NCBI GenBank assembly: GCA_943329075.2
Contig: CALQCM020000030.1
Coordinates: 1 to 51,144, forward strand
Direction: 5' to 3'
Origin: Chitinophaga pinensis
GTDB taxonomy: Bacteria > Pseudomonadota > Gammaproteobacteria > Burkholderiales > SG8-41
DNA: 51,144 bases
The notes beneath the pieces were generated by a model. The model made no database searches, was not told the DNA's origin, and worked only from the letters and a program-made list of their open reading frames with translations. This document shows positions 26,322-33,767 of this stretch, piece after piece (position 1 is the first letter of the stretch; every line of letters begins with the position of its first letter). A program made the translations under genes and the position numbers.

Positions 26322-26531
26322 ATGTCTACTACGGGCACCGTAAAGTTTTTCAATGCAACCAAGGGCTTCGGCTTCATCGCACCGCAAGACGGATCGAAGG
26401 ACGTTTTCGTCCACATTTCGGCCGTGGAAAAAGCCGGTCTCTCGACGCTGAACGAGAACCAGAATGTTTCGTTCGACCTCGAGCGCGGCAATAACGGCAA
26501 GACTTCCGCCGTCAATCTGAAGGCTGTGTAA
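26322..26531 (+). CDS. Cold-shock protein, CspA family
   Basis: A 69-residue single cold-shock domain. [20 protein letters not shown] contains RNP1 (KGFGFI) and [13 protein letters not shown] contains RNP2 (VFVH), and the C-terminus [21 protein letters not shown] is standard. It binds single-stranded RNA/DNA and melts mRNA structure at low temperature or on growth shifts. The frame is open upstream from 26256, but the ATG at 26322 gives the family length and has AGGA seven bases before it. It has its own terminator. Confidence 0.95.
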   Translation: MSTTGTVKFFNATKGFGFIAPQDGSKDVFVHISAVEKAGLSTLNENQNVSFDLERGNNGKTSAVNLKAV

Positions 26532-26542
26532 GCGAGTTCTGA

Positions 26543-26573
26543 GCAAGCGACCGTTCGCGGTCGCTTGCGGTTT
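26543..26573 (+). terminator. Terminator of the cold-shock gene, UUCG tetraloop
   Basis: A perfect 11-bp stem (26543-26553 with 26558-26568, GCAAGCGACCG) closes a TTCG loop and is followed by GGTTTG. It lies 11 bp after the cspA stop. The U tract is short but the stem is very stable. Confidence 0.75.
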
Positions 26574-26834
26574 GTCGAAACCAGACTGCGCCCGATGGCG
26601 CAGGCAGCCGCCGGTCCAAGGCGCAGGTTTCGCGGGCGGCCGCTACCGGTTGCCGGAAATCACGGGGCGCTCCCCGTGTGCTAAAAACAGATATTTCGAC
26701 TGGGCGATCGAGCAGTTCCGCCCGGCCTCCGGGCCATTTATGGTCCACGTTACAAAGTTGCGGCACGAGCGGATAACATCCCGTTTGCGATGCCGCATAT
26801 GACGCACCAATAACTACGATCAGGAGCATTTCGG
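26574..26834 (+). other. Gap between cspA terminator and the winged-helix gene
   Basis: No gene seen. A hairpin at 26661-26678 (CACGGGG, CGCT, CCCCGTG) precedes an A-rich stretch (TGCTAAAAACAG). AGGAG nine bases before 26835 serves the next gene. A small RNA could be hidden here but nothing identifies one. Confidence 0.35.
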
Positions 26835-27089
26835 ATGCAGCGAATCCTTGATTACTTGAAGAACCACGGCGAACGGCTCGATTCCGAAATCGCCGCAGCA
26901 ACCGGCATGACGGTTGAAAACGTGCGTGTCGCAGTGTCGGATCTGTCGGCCAAGGGCGATGTGATGGTGTGCCGCTCGATCCGCTTCCGCGACGGCAAAC
27001 ATATCGAAGCCGTGTTGTGCCGGATCGCCGGCTATATACCGCCTGCGGCACCTGGCCGCAAACCCAAGGCACAAACGGAAAAGAAATAA
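26835..27089 (+). CDS. Small winged-helix-like protein
   Basis: An 84-residue protein. Residues 1-60 look like a winged helix: helix MQRILDYLKNHGERLD, then SEIAAATGMTVENVRVAVSDLSAKGDVM as a helix-turn-helix, then a wing RSIRFRDGKHIEAVLCRI. The tail is Pro/Lys-rich (PPAAPGRKPKAQTEKK). AGGAG is nine bases upstream. It may be a DNA-binding regulator, but the family is not recognised and no target is suggested. It converges on the LeuD-like gene. Confidence 0.6.
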   Translation: MQRILDYLKNHGERLDSEIAAATGMTVENVRVAVSDLSAKGDVMVCRSIRFRDGKHIEAVLCRIAGYIPPAAPGRKPKAQTEKK

Positions 27090-27159
27090 ACGGTTGCGGC
27101 CCGAGGGGTCGCACGTTTAACTACAGATTCAGCAGCGGCGCTGAAGCGCCGCGCAGCCT

Positions 27160-27672
27160 TCAGCCCGAGGCCGCCGTCTTCGGGCCGATCATCCCTTCCT
27201 TCTCCAGCAACGAATAGATGCCGCCGGCCTTCAGGAGGCCGAGCAACTTGGGTGGCAATGCAACCGCCTCCAGCGCTGCACCGCGTGTGATGTTTTTGAC
27301 CGTTGCCGCATCGAAGTCCACTTCCGCAACATCGCCTTCCTCGAATGCATCGAAGACATCCGCGCATTCAATTGCCGGAAATGCAAAGTTCACGCAATTG
27401 CGAAAGAACAGCCCGTTGATCGAGTGGGCGACGAGACAACTCAAGCCGAGATTCTTCAGAGAACGGGCGGCCGGCCGGCTGGAGCCCATGCCGAAATTGC
27501 GCCCGGCCACAAGGATGTCTCCCGGCTTGACCTGTTCAGACCAGCCCGGCCGGTTGGCACGGAAGACCCACGGCGCCTGCTCCGCCGGCGTCAGATAAAA
27601 CGCCTGGATCGGCAGGATCAGATCGGTGTTGATGTTCTCGCCGAATTTCCAGACGCGCGATTGAAATTTCAT
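27160..27672 (-). CDS. LeuD-like aconitase-family small subunit
   Basis: A 170-residue swivel domain of an isopropylmalate-isomerase-type enzyme. Conserved features are MKFQSRVWKFGENINTDLILP, the substrate-binding AGRNFGMGSSRPAA (equivalent of GxNFGCGSSREHA, with Pro-Ala replacing the usual Glu-His), and SINGLFFRNCVNFAFPAI. GAGGT precedes the ATG. The altered GSSRPAA loop and the lack of leuA/leuB suggest a substrate other than isopropylmalate. It pairs with the LeuC-like gene upstream, separated by an inverted repeat. Confidence 0.88.
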   Translation of the reverse strand: MKFQSRVWKFGENINTDLILPIQAFYLTPAEQAPWVFRANRPGWSEQVKPGDILVAGRNFGMGSSRPAARSLKNLGLSCLVAHSINGLFFRNCVNFAFPAIECADVFDAFEEGDVAEVDFDAATVKNITRGAALEAVALPPKLLGLLKAGGIYSLLEKEGMIGPKTAASG

Positions 27673-27689
27673 AAGACCTCAAATCCCGA

Positions 27690-27751
27690 CACAGCGGGCA
27701 CAGAGAACATTTTTTGATCCGGTCGTCTCTGTGTTCTCTGTGAACGCTGTG
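27690..27751. repeat. 20-bp inverted repeat inside the LeuC/LeuD gap
   Basis: Arms 27690-27709 and 27732-27751 are inverted copies with 18 of 20 matches (right arm TGTTCTCTGTGAACGCTGTG) and a 22-base spacer. It fills most of the 95-bp gap between LeuC-like and LeuD-like genes. It could be a dispersed repeat or a processing/attenuation hairpin that sets subunit ratio. Confidence 0.6.
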
Positions 27752-27767
27752 GCTGCACTTGCATTTT

Positions 27768-29021
27768 TCAGTTTAAAAACTCGCGTGGATCGGTAATCGT
27801 GCCGGTGACTGCAGAAGCCGCCACCGTCGCCGGTGAACCCATGTAGATTTTCGCGCTCGGGTCACCCATGCGACCTTTGAAATTGCGTGTCGTCGCCGTA
27901 ATGCAGGTTTCATTCGGACCGAGCACGCCCAGGTGTCCGCCGCCGCAGGCGCCGCAGGTCGCCGGCGTGACCACTGCGCCGGCTTCAATCAATGTTGAAA
28001 TGACGCCGCTCTTCAGCGCCTCGCGGTAAACCGTCTGCGAAGCCGGCGTGATGATCAACCGCACATGCGATGCAACACGCCGGCCGTCGAGTATCGAGGC
28101 GGCGAGTTCAAGATCGTCGAGCGTGCCGTTGGCGCACGAACCGATGAAGGCCTGGTCTATCTTCGTGCCGACCGCGTCGCCGACCGGACGCGAGTTGTTG
28201 ACCACGCTGTCCGGATAGGCCACCAGCGGCTCCAACGCACCGAGGTTGACCTTGCGCACCGCGGCGTAATGCGCATCTGCATCCGCAAACACCGGCTCGA
28301 ACGGCGCTGCGTTGCGCGCGCGCACCCATTCAAGCATCACGTCGTCGGGTTCGAAGGTGGCGAATTCCGCGGACAGCTCGGCTGCCATTGTCGTCAAGGT
28401 CTTGCGCGCGTTGATGCTGAGGCTCTGCATGCCGGCGCCGCCGAACTCGACGTTCATCGTCGCGTGGTCACCGTGTTCGCCGGCGATCTGCAGAAAGGCA
28501 TCCTTCGCCGTGACCGCGCGCGGCAGTTTGCCGACCAGTTCATAGCGCACCGTTTCGCCGACGCGAAACCAGGTTTCGTTTTTGCACGCCGCATAGACGA
28601 TATCGGGCTGGCCGACACCGCGCGCGATGCAATTGAATACGCCGCCGCTGCAGGTGTGTGAATCGCTGCACAGCAAAACGCTGCCGGGCAGGCCATAACC
28701 GTGGTCGGCAACGAGCTGGTGCGCGATGCCCTGCGAGTAGCCGACATCGTGAAAGCGCTTGATGCCGAAGCGTTTGACGAATTCGCGGCCGATGCCGTGC
28801 GCAGTGGCCGAGGCCTGCGTCGCCGCCGGCACGCGGTGGTCGAAGACGACGATGATGCTGTCCGGATCATTGATCTTCAGCACCTCGCGCCAGCGATTGG
28901 TCATGAAGTTGTTGTCGAACAGAATGACGGTATCAACGGCGACCGTGACGAGGTCGCCGGGCGAAACTTTTTTCAAGCCGCCCTTTTTGGCGAGTATCTT
29001 TTCGGCAATGGTCATGCCCAT
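27768..29021 (-). CDS. LeuC-like aconitase-family large subunit
   Basis: A 417-residue [4Fe-4S] hydro-lyase subunit. Cluster Cys are visible in IGSCANGTLDDL and in TPATCGACGGGHLGVLG; LLCSDSHTCSGGVF and VVFDHRVPAAT are active-site blocks. Length equals the archaeal/HacA-like two-subunit group (about 420) rather than proteobacterial LeuC (about 470), consistent with a homoaconitase/dimethylmaleate-hydratase-type enzyme. GGGAG lies seven bases before the ATG at 29021 (a second ATG is at 29015). It follows the lyase gene by 15 bp, so the three genes form an operon. Confidence 0.88.
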   Translation of the reverse strand: MGMTIAEKILAKKGGLKKVSPGDLVTVAVDTVILFDNNFMTNRWREVLKINDPDSIIVVFDHRVPAATQASATAHGIGREFVKRFGIKRFHDVGYSQGIAHQLVADHGYGLPGSVLLCSDSHTCSGGVFNCIARGVGQPDIVYAACKNETWFRVGETVRYELVGKLPRAVTAKDAFLQIAGEHGDHATMNVEFGGAGMQSLSINARKTLTTMAAELSAEFATFEPDDVMLEWVRARNAAPFEPVFADADAHYAAVRKVNLGALEPLVAYPDSVVNNSRPVGDAVGTKIDQAFIGSCANGTLDDLELAASILDGRRVASHVRLIITPASQTVYREALKSGVISTLIEAGAVVTPATCGACGGGHLGVLGPNETCITATTRNFKGRMGDPSAKIYMGSPATVAASAVTGTITDPREFLN

Positions 29022-29036
29022 GCTGCGCTCCCGGCC

Positions 29037-29933
29037 TTAACCGCCGACAAATTCTTTCTCGAGTTCGTCGAGCTGTTTCATGCCCATCAGATCGTTCAGT
29101 TCATCGAATGAGGCCAGCAGATCCGGGCGGTCGATCACGCGATTGTGCTTGACGACCTCCTCCTTGAACACCGCCATCGCGTTCTGCATGCCCTTCAGCG
29201 CAGCGGTGGAAAGAATACGCGGGTAGCTGACACCGCCGACGCCGAGATCCTGCAACTCTTTGGGTGACATCAGCGGCGTGGTTTTGCGCGAGCGCATGCC
29301 GAGGCCCATGTTGACAATGAGTTTTTTCGGCACGTTTTTGGCGACCTTGGCGATGTCTTCCTTCGACAGCAGCGCATCGGCGTATAAAACATCGGCGCCG
29401 GCTTCCGCGTACAGATTCAAACGGCGGATCGCCTCATCCACACCGTGCGGCCCGGCCGCGTCGGTGCGCGAAACAATCACAAAATCATCATCGCGGCGCG
29501 CATCGACCGCCGCCTTGACCTTCTGCACCATTTCCTCGGCGGGGATGCACGATTTGCCCGCCATGTGGCCGCAGCGTTTCGGCCACACCTGGTCTTCGAA
29601 CATCAGCGCAGCCATGCCGGCTTTTTCAAAAGCGCGCACGACGAAGTGGACGGTCATCGCATTGCCGTAACCGGTGTCGGCGTCGGCGCGCATCAGCAGG
29701 TCGTCGCAGCAATCGGCAAGACGCCGCGCATTGTTAAGATTTTCGTCGAAGGTCATGATGCCGCGGTCCGGCCAGCCCATGCGGCTCTCCGACACGCCCG
29801 CACCCGAGATCGAGGCCGCCTTGAAACCGTTCGCGGCGACGAGTCGCGCGGTGTAACCATCATAGATGCCCGGCTGAATCAGAATCTCCGGTGCATTCAT
29901 CAATTCCTTGAACTGGCGGCCTTTGCTTGCCAT
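29037..29933 (-). CDS. Isocitrate lyase/PEP mutase superfamily C-C lyase
   Basis: A 298-residue TIM-barrel enzyme. PGIYDGYTARLVAANGFKAASISGAGVSES and LLMRADADTGYGNAMTV carry the Mg2+-binding acidic residues. EDQVWPKRCGHMAGKSCIPAEEMV contains K-R-C-G-H, whose Cys is the catalytic acid/base of methylisocitrate and dimethylmalate lyases and is absent from PEP mutases. It should therefore split a 2-hydroxy di- or tricarboxylate into pyruvate (or glyoxylate) plus an acid. GAGGAGAG precedes the ATG at 29933; the longer open frame upstream is non-coding. It leads the operon with LeuC- and LeuD-like subunits. Confidence 0.87.
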   Translation of the reverse strand: MASKGRQFKELMNAPEILIQPGIYDGYTARLVAANGFKAASISGAGVSESRMGWPDRGIMTFDENLNNARRLADCCDDLLMRADADTGYGNAMTVHFVVRAFEKAGMAALMFEDQVWPKRCGHMAGKSCIPAEEMVQKVKAAVDARRDDDFVIVSRTDAAGPHGVDEAIRRLNLYAEAGADVLYADALLSKEDIAKVAKNVPKKLIVNMGLGMRSRKTTPLMSPKELQDLGVGGVSYPRILSTAALKGMQNAMAVFKEEVVKHNRVIDRPDLLASFDELNDLMGMKQLDELEKEFVGG

Positions 29934-30116
29934 TAAACTCTCCTCGGATAACGCTCGCGCGACGCGTTGCGTGCGCGGGCAGATTGCTGCAGGGTAAAGT
30001 GCGATTATTGCATATTCGACGCGGGCATTTTTTGCGTCCTGCCGCCGCCGAGTCAATCCGCGCTTGGGAATTGCAGTGCAGTCCAATAAAATGGACGGCC
30101 AACCGGAAACCAGAAC

Positions 30117-31082
30117 ATGAAACGCATTTATCCGATCGCAGCAGTGTTTGCCATTGCGGCTTTCAATTCCGCCTTTGCGCAGAACTATCCGGCGAAACCG
30201 ATCCGTATCATCGTGCCCAGCACACCCGGCGGCAGCGTCGACATGCTGGCGCGCACCATCGGCGCGCGGCTCGGCGAGCGCTGGGGCCAGCAGGTGGTGG
30301 TGGACAACCGCTCGGGTGCCGGTGGCATCATCGCCGGCGAACTGACGGCGAAAGCAGCACCCGACGGCTACACGCTGATTATGGCCACCATCTCGTCGAT
30401 GGCGACCAACGTCAGCCTCGCGCGCAACCTGCCCTACGATCCGGTGCGCGATTTCGCGCCGGTGACGCACGTCGCCTCGCAGCAGATCGTGCTGCTGGCC
30501 AATGCCAATTTCGCAGCGAAGACGCTACCCGAACTGATCGCGCTGGCGAAAGCCAAGCCCGGCCAGATTGCCTTCGGTACCGCCGGCAATGGCACCGGCG
30601 GCCACCTCGCCGGAGAATTGCTCAAAATTCTCGCCGGTATCGACCTTACGCACATTCCCTACAAGGGTTCATCGCCGGCGCTGGTCGATGTCATCAGCGG
30701 TCAGGTGCCGCTGACGCCGATCAGCATCAACACCGCGCTGCCAGCGATCAAATCCGGCCGCGTGCGCGCGCTCGGCGTCAGCGGTGCGCACCGCTCGCCG
30801 GCCTTGCCCGACACGCCGACGATGCAGGAGTCGGGCGTGCGCGGCTATGAGTCCTATACCTGGTACGGCCTGCTGGCACCGAAGGCTACGCCGCGTGCAG
30901 TGGTGCTCAAGCTCAATGCAGAAACCGTGGCCATTCTGAAAATTCCGGAAGTGCGCGAGCGCCTGCTCGCCGACGGCGCCGAACCGGTCGGCAACACGCC
31001 GGAACAATTCGGCGCTTTCATCAAATCCGAAATCGAGAAATGGGGCAAGGTCATCAAGGCCGCCGGCCTCAAAGCCGAATAG
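30117..31082 (+). CDS. Bug/TctC family periplasmic substrate-binding protein
   Basis: A 321-residue exported protein. Signal peptide MKRIYPIAAVFAIAAFNSAF is cut near AFA; the mature protein begins QNYPAKPIRIIVPSTPGGSVD. VVVDNRSGAGGIIAGELTAKA and HIPYKGSSPALVDVISGQ are the first- and second-lobe motifs. GGAAA lies ten bases before the ATG. It is divergent from the lyase-LeuCD operon with a 183-bp shared upstream region, so its ligand may be the dicarboxylate fed to that operon (inference). Confidence 0.9.
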   Translation: MKRIYPIAAVFAIAAFNSAFAQNYPAKPIRIIVPSTPGGSVDMLARTIGARLGERWGQQVVVDNRSGAGGIIAGELTAKAAPDGYTLIMATISSMATNVSLARNLPYDPVRDFAPVTHVASQQIVLLANANFAAKTLPELIALAKAKPGQIAFGTAGNGTGGHLAGELLKILAGIDLTHIPYKGSSPALVDVISGQVPLTPISINTALPAIKSGRVRALGVSGAHRSPALPDTPTMQESGVRGYESYTWYGLLAPKATPRAVVLKLNAETVAILKIPEVRERLLADGAEPVGNTPEQFGAFIKSEIEKWGKVIKAAGLKAE

Positions 31083-31153
31083 CCCTGTCGCCCTGTCGCC
31101 CTGTCGCCCTGTCGCCCTGTCGCCCTGTCGCCCTGTCGCCCTGTAGCCCTGTA
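31082..31153. repeat. 8-bp tandem repeat, nine units
   Basis: Seven perfect copies of GCCCTGTC are followed by two copies of GCCCTGTA, starting in the Bug stop codon. The array runs straight into the GTAGCCCGGA repeat. Strand slippage would readily change the copy number. Confidence 0.9.
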
Positions 31154-31181
31154 GCCCGGAAGGAGCGCAGCGTATTCCGGG
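31151..31181. repeat. Second copy of the GTAGCCCGGA...TCCGGG repeat
   Basis: Nearly identical to 12603-12634 and fused to the end of the 8-bp tandem array; the array unit GCCCTGTA matches the repeat's own start (GTAGCCC), so the array may have grown from it by slippage. Confidence 0.65.
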
Positions 31182-31217
31182 AAAGCCGTCCGCGGATTTC
31201 ACTGTATTCGATCCGGG

Positions 31218-32102
31218 TTACGACTTTCTGCGCACGCTATCGAGATGCGCGCAAACCTGTCGCGCGCCGTTCAGGACGCGCGGCGTCTGCCGCTGGATCG
31301 CATCGGGATCGACGTGCAGCGCCGGCAGATTGCGCAGGCCTTCTAGGCGCGATTGCGCGCGCCACAACGCCGAGAGTTCTTCCGCCGACACCGCCGAGCC
31401 GCCGCCGAGCACCACCTGCGGTTTGCGCGCGATCACGTCTTCAAGCGATACCACCGGCGTCAGCAGCGGCAATCCGGCGAAAATGTTCTCGCCCCCGCAC
31501 AGGCGGATCACATCGTTGATCATATGGTGCCCGTTGATTGTCATCAGCGGCTGGTGCCAGATTTCATAGAAGACACGCACTTTCGTCTTGCCGGCAGATT
31601 GCGATGCCAGCGCCTGCACGCCGTGGTCAAAGGCGCGCGCCGCCGTTTCAGCCGCCGCCGCGGTGCCGGCCAGTGCGCCGATCATACGCAACACCCGCGG
31701 CACGTCCGCCAGCAGGGCCGGTTCGATGACAACCAGTTTGAGGCCGAGGCGTTCAAGACGCGCAATGTCGGCAGCACGATTGCCGCTTTTCCAGGCGACA
31801 ACAAGGTCCGGTTGGAGGCTCAACACGCGCTCGGCATCAATGCTGGAGGCGTCGCCGATCTGCGGCAAGGCCGCCGCCTCCGCCGGATAATCGCTGAAGC
31901 GTGGCACCGCGGCGAGTTGCGCGCCGGCACCCGCCGCAAAAACCAGTTCGGTGATCGACGGTGCGAGCGCGACGATGCGCACCGCGGGCGCGGACAGCCG
32001 CAGTACGCTGCCGCGGTCGTCGGTGACAACGATATCGGCAATGCAGGACTGCGACGCAACAATACAGCGCGCCGCCAGCACCAGGCACAACAACCACTTC
32101 AT
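31218..32102 (-). CDS. btuF: BtuF-like ABC transporter substrate-binding protein
   Basis: A 294-residue periplasmic protein of the class III binding-protein (BtuF/FepB) type. A signal peptide (MKWLLCLVLAARCIVASQSC) is followed by VTDDRGSVLRLSAPAVRIVALAPSITELVFAAG, the cobalamin-binding-protein opening. A long helix links two lobes; VFYEIWHQPLMTINGHHMINDVIRLCGGENIFAG is typical of BtuF. There is no lipobox at a standard position. The gene starts 19 bp after soeC, so it is probably co-transcribed. No btuC/btuD, btuB or cobalamin riboswitch was seen, so a cobamide ligand is likely but another chelate is possible. Confidence 0.78.
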   Translation of the reverse strand: MKWLLCLVLAARCIVASQSCIADIVVTDDRGSVLRLSAPAVRIVALAPSITELVFAAGAGAQLAAVPRFSDYPAEAAALPQIGDASSIDAERVLSLQPDLVVAWKSGNRAADIARLERLGLKLVVIEPALLADVPRVLRMIGALAGTAAAAETAARAFDHGVQALASQSAGKTKVRVFYEIWHQPLMTINGHHMINDVIRLCGGENIFAGLPLLTPVVSLEDVIARKPQVVLGGGSAVSAEELSALWRAQSRLEGLRNLPALHVDPDAIQRQTPRVLNGARQVCAHLDSVRRKS

Positions 32103-32121
32103 GGATTTCAAGCCGGATGGG

Positions 32122-33060
32122 TCAGGAGATGGCTTGATAATAAAGATTTTGCGGGTGCCGCGCCTGCGCAAAGAAAAACCAGCGCTCGGCCAGCAGACCC
32201 GCATACTGCACACCGAAGGCAATGGCGAGCCATTGCAGGGCACCGCTGGCCAACGTGACGCCGATGAGGACGAGTGGCACCGCAAACACGCCGAGCAGAA
32301 AAATCCATTTCACCGCGCACACCACGGCAACCGTGCGGCCGTGGAAAAACTCACGCGTATTAAAACTGCCGCCCATCGCGCCCTGTGCCTTCTGCGCGAT
32401 TTTCGGGTGCGCAATGCCGACCGCACTCTGCAGCGTTGATTTCGGCCGCAACTGCGCATTGCGCAGCAGCGACAGGCCGCGCGTCAGTGCCGCCAGCGCG
32501 GTGGCAAAACCGGCGATTACAGCAAGCGCCACTGCCAGCGCAGACGATACTGCCGTGGCCAGCACTGCCGCCAGCAGCACGCCCGAAGCGGTGCCGAGCA
32601 GCAGAAAATTCACGAAGGTCAGCGGCGTATGCCATTCCTGCAGGAACTTGAGGCAGATATAAATCATCGCCGTGCACAGAAACAGCGCCAGGCACAACAG
32701 CACGCCCGCCGCACCGATCCACACCGCACAACTGAGGTTCGTCGCCTGCGCGTAACCATAAGCGGCCACCGCCGCCATGAAGGCCGGCAGCACGATCACT
32801 TCGCGCGACAGCCATGAGGTGCGCCACATGGCCATCGCGCGCCACGCGCGCTCCGGATGGCCAAGGTGAAGAAACGATGCGGCAAGCCCGCCGATCAACA
32901 ATGCAAACGAAACCGCGGAACCTGTGACGAAGTATTGCGCCGGCACCACCGCCAGCGCGCCAAGCCGCACCGCGATATCCACGCCGAACAGCGCCATAAA
33001 CAGGCCCTGCCCGGCACCGATCAGGGTGGTCAGAAAAATCACGGACCAGGCCGGATTCAT
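32122..33060 (-). CDS. soeC: DmsC-type membrane anchor subunit (SoeC-like)
   Basis: A 312-residue protein with eight to nine transmembrane helices, of the DmsC family. MNPAWSVIFLTTLIGAGQGLFMALFGVD begins the first helix; FLHLGHPERAWRAMAMWRTSWLSREV is the diagnostic loop. A second signature, AERWFFFAQARHPQNLYYQAI, ends the protein. It anchors the catalytic pair and exchanges electrons with quinone. Its ATG overlaps the soeB stop (ATGA). Position after a FeS subunit and a molybdopterin subunit lacking a Tat signal supports the Soe assignment. Confidence 0.85.
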   Translation of the reverse strand: MNPAWSVIFLTTLIGAGQGLFMALFGVDIAVRLGALAVVPAQYFVTGSAVSFALLIGGLAASFLHLGHPERAWRAMAMWRTSWLSREVIVLPAFMAAVAAYGYAQATNLSCAVWIGAAGVLLCLALFLCTAMIYICLKFLQEWHTPLTFVNFLLLGTASGVLLAAVLATAVSSALAVALAVIAGFATALAALTRGLSLLRNAQLRPKSTLQSAVGIAHPKIAQKAQGAMGGSFNTREFFHGRTVAVVCAVKWIFLLGVFAVPLVLIGVTLASGALQWLAIAFGVQYAGLLAERWFFFAQARHPQNLYYQAIS

Positions 33061-33767
33061 GACTTGGCCGCGCTGCTTGGCGCGGGCGTATACGCGCCAT
33101 CGATACTGCGCGGATCAACCGGCGCCGGATTGCTGCCGGCAGCCACCGCCGGATTGGGTTTGCGCGGCAGATATTGATTGGCCGGCTTCGTCTCCCACTC
33201 CGGCATCAGCGCATAACCGCCGCGTTCACGTATCGCCAGCGAGACATTCGATTCCGGATCGTGCACATCGCCAAACAACCTCGCATTGGTCGGGCAAGCC
33301 ATCACGCAGGCCGGCTTCCTCTCTGACTCCGGCAGTTGCGTGTCGTAGATGCGGTCGACGCACAACGTACACTTCTTCATCACCTGCTGTTGCTCGTCGA
33401 TTTCGCGCGCGCCGTACGGACAGGCCCACGCGCAGTATTTGCAGCCGATGCATTTGTCGTAATCGACCAGCACGATACCGTCTTCGGCGCGCTTGTAACT
33501 GGCGCCCGTCGGGCACACCGGCACGCAGGGCGGGTCTTCGCAATGCAGACAGGACTTCGGAAAATGCACGGTCTCGGTCGCCGGGAATTCACCGACCTCG
33601 TAAGTCTGCACGCGGTTGAAGAAGGTGCCGCTGGGATCCTTGCCGTAGGGGTTCTGATCGGTCAGCGGGCCGGCACCGCCGCCGCTGTTCCATTCCTTGC
33701 AACTCGTCGCGCAGGCATGGCAGCCAACGCACACGTTCAAGTCGATCACCAGTGCCAGTTGCGTCAT
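33057..33767 (-). CDS. soeB: Four-cluster ferredoxin subunit (SoeB-like)
   Basis: A 236-residue iron-sulfur subunit with four Cys groups of the DmsB type: CVGCHACATSC, CLHCEDPPCVPVC, CIGCKYCAWAC and CTLC...CVMAC, enough for four [4Fe-4S] clusters. The order and the ACPYGAREID segment are typical of DMSO-reductase-family electron-transfer subunits. The C-terminal 50 residues are Pro/Ala-rich. There is no signal peptide. It is coupled by four-base overlaps to soeA and soeC, passing electrons between them. Confidence 0.9.
   Translation of the reverse strand: MTQLALVIDLNVCVGCHACATSCKEWNSGGGAGPLTDQNPYGKDPSGTFFNRVQTYEVGEFPATETVHFPKSCLHCEDPPCVPVCPTGASYKRAEDGIVLVDYDKCIGCKYCAWACPYGAREIDEQQQVMKKCTLCVDRIYDTQLPESERKPACVMACPTNARLFGDVHDPESNVSLAIRERGGYALMPEWETKPANQYLPRKPNPAVAAGSNPAPVDPRSIDGAYTPAPSSAAKS

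Noticed and set aside
26574..26834. Small RNA or tRNA after cspA
   Set aside because: Hairpins are present but no cloverleaf, promoter-terminator pair or known RNA motif could be made out.
27160..29021. Leucine biosynthesis leuCD
   Set aside because: No leuA/leuB, shorter large subunit, altered substrate loop and a C-C lyase in the operon; kept as LeuC/LeuD-like only.
31082..31153. CRISPR array
   Set aside because: The 8-bp units are contiguous with no spacers; it is a simple tandem repeat.
31183..32200. Cobalamin riboswitch near btuF
   Set aside because: No B12-box-like conserved core was seen, and btuF is downstream of soeC with a 19-bp gap.
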